A DNA stretch of 64,000 nucleotides, taken from the NCBI GenBank assembly GCA_028284625.1, contig JANQRH010000025.1:1-64000 (forward strand), read 5' to 3'. The translations under genes and the position numbers were made by a program. Source of the stretch: Afifellaceae bacterium (lineage in GTDB: Bacteria; Pseudomonadota; Alphaproteobacteria; Rhizobiales; Afifellaceae). This document shows positions 62,860 through 64,000 of this stretch, one piece after another (position 1 is the stretch's first letter; each line of letters opens with the position of its first letter). Below the pieces are notes generated by a model. It made no database searches. It was given only the letters and a program-made list of their open reading frames with translations, and was not told the DNA's origin.

Positions 62860-64000
62860 ATGACGGTTGCGGCGGAGCGTCAGCCCTATCCTGGGCTCCG
62901 CTCTTTCGCGCGCGACGAAGCCGACTTGTTCTTTGGGCGCGAAAATGCGGTCGCTGAGTCGATCAAGCGGCTCGCGGCCACGCGCTTTTTGATGCTGGCC
63001 GGGCCGTCCGGCACCGGCAAATCCTCACTCTTGAAGGCCGGTCTGATCCCCGCGCTTGAGGATGGACGCCTGGAGCAGGCCGGACCCAACTGGCGCGTCG
63101 CCGACCTTCGCCCCGGCATACGCCCGCTGACCAGTCTCGCCGAAGCACTTCTGCGCGCGGCTGCTGCGCCGGAAGCCGACGAGGCGCCTGGCACTGACGC
63201 GATCGAGGCGCTGCGCGCCGAACTGGAGCAATCGCCGGGCGCGCTGATTGATTGGCTGCAGGCCGACAACCTGCCTGAGCGCACAAATCTGTTGCTGCTC
63301 GTCGACCCTCTGGAAGAGCTGTTCCACGCTGAAATCAGTCGCGACGAAGCAGAGGCGTTTGTCGCGCTGCTTCTGGCAAGCGTCGCTTTGCCGCCTGATG
63401 AGGCCCCGATCTGCATCGCGGCTGCCATGCGCTCTGAATATCTCGCCGGCGCCGCGTCGTTCGCTGGGCTGTCGGAAGTCATCGCAAAGAGCCTCTACGC
63501 GCCCCCGAGCCTGAACAGTGAGCAGCTTCGTCAGGCGATTGTCAGGCCTGCGAAGGTCTGCGGGTTCAAGATTGAGCCGCCGCTCGTGGATGCGTTGCTG
63601 GAGGATGCGTCGTCGCCGATTGCGCCGCCGGACGAGGATCCTGGTGAAGCCCTGGACAGAGCCGTCCAGGCCGCCGACCGTCTGCCACTCCTACAGCACG
63701 CGCTCAGTCAGCTTTGGCTGACGGCAGCGCAGCGCAAGGGCAAACGCGTCCTCAAGCTGGACGACTACGAAAAGCTCGGGCGCCTGCGCGACGCACTCGC
63801 CACGCATGTCCAAGGCGTGCTGGAGGCGCTGCTCCCGGAACATCGCGATGTCGCGCCGATCGTGTTCCGAGCCATGAGCAGAGGCGCGAGCCTCGCCGAT
63901 GCGGTCGGACGGCCGGCGCCCTATGGCGAACTGGAGGCGATCGCGCATGGCGATTCCTCCGCAGTACGTGAGATCATTGAGACGTTTCGCGCGCCCGACA
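62860..64000 (+). CDS. nSTAND1-type NTPase (3' partial)
   Basis: The frame is open from an ATG at 62860 to the window end, 380 residues visible. It begins PYPGLRSFARDEADLFFGRE and has Walker A AGPSGTGKSSLLKAG (about 47-61) and Walker B LLLLVDPLEELF (about 144-155; the usual Gln-Phe after the Asp is Pro-Leu). Later AAMRSEYLAGAASFAGLSE and LPLLQHALSQLW are typical of the nSTAND1 domain. STAND NTPases switch between ADP and ATP states when a sensor domain binds its target, and many bacterial ones carry WD40 or other repeats after the NTPase; that part is outside the window. A role in signalling or defence is possible, not shown. Confidence 0.88.
   Translation, partial: MTVAAERQPYPGLRSFARDEADLFFGRENAVAESIKRLAATRFLMLAGPSGTGKSSLLKAGLIPALEDGRLEQAGPNWRVADLRPGIRPLTSLAEALLRAAAAPEADEAPGTDAIEALRAELEQSPGALIDWLQADNLPERTNLLLLVDPLEELFHAEISRDEAEAFVALLLASVALPPDEAPICIAAAMRSEYLAGAASFAGLSEVIAKSLYAPPSLNSEQLRQAIVRPAKVCGFKIEPPLVDALLEDASSPIAPPDEDPGEALDRAVQAADRLPLLQHALSQLWLTAAQRKGKRVLKLDDYEKLGRLRDALATHVQGVLEALLPEHRDVAPIVFRAMSRGASLADAVGRPAPYGELEAIAHGDSSAVREIIETFRAPD

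Overview
The window is 64 kb of GC-rich chromosomal DNA with dense, short-spaced genes. It looks like a member of the Hyphomicrobiales (Rhizobiales, Alphaproteobacteria). Supporting features are a pyruvate dehydrogenase E1 beta with an Ala/Pro-rich linker as in lipoylated alphaproteobacterial E1 beta, a MucR/Ros-family regulator, a BA14K-family secreted protein, an Omp25/RopB-type outer membrane protein, an arsR-arsC-aqpS arsenic locus, a leuA leader peptide, and several copies of intergenic palindromic repeats typical of rhizobial genomes. No CRISPR array, rRNA operon, insertion sequence or prophage was seen. Two lysine tRNAs (TTT and CTT anticodons) are present, each with a recognisable promoter.

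Layout. 1-3.5 kb: pdhB (5' end missing), a GFA-domain gene, pdhC and an OsmC peroxiredoxin. 3.6-7.3 kb (minus): a four-gene manganese/iron/zinc ABC importer with a palindromic operator candidate upstream. 7.4-10.3 kb: a MucR homologue lacking zinc ligands, an orphan ParA-type ATPase, a thioredoxin-like protein, a 40-residue membrane peptide and a cytochrome c. 10.6-12.7 kb: a secreted seven-repeat beta-propeller protein. 12.8-17.6 kb: tRNA-Lys, rhlE, an outer membrane protein and parE. 18.4-23.7 kb: a complete oligopeptide ABC importer. 23.8-33.6 kb: sugar kinase, DUF3307 protein, an arsenic locus with a fused ArsR-ArsC, nitroreductase, BA14K protein, PhzF protein, leuA with an attenuator-like leader, a DUF1624 acyltransferase and an MscS channel. 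33.8-39.2 kb: tRNA-Lys and surface-glycan genes (epimerase, deacetylase, glycosyltransferase, polysaccharide lyase, FkbM methyltransferase). 39.2-43.3 kb: substrate-binding protein and permeases of a second peptide importer; the likely ATPase partner lies at 49-50.9 kb on the other strand.

The most unusual stretch is 43.4-48.9 kb. Four minus-strand genes encode, in order of transcription, a 904-residue ABC-exporter-like protein whose nucleotide-binding domain has lost the Walker A lysine, the Walker B acid residues and the signature glycines and carries a roughly 300-residue expansion; a stand-alone cyclic-nucleotide-binding protein; a class III nucleotide cyclase in which the transition-state asparagine is isoleucine; and a methyltransferase. 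This looks like a membrane-associated cyclic-nucleotide signalling module. A five-gene glycosyltransferase/phosphatase/methyltransferase operon (51-55.6 kb) and a second, membrane-bound class III cyclase (55.8-57.2 kb) follow.

The right end holds an RND efflux pump with adaptor and TetR regulator and a double operator candidate, and then the first 380 residues of an nSTAND1-type NTPase that runs off the window, a family often linked to signalling or defence.
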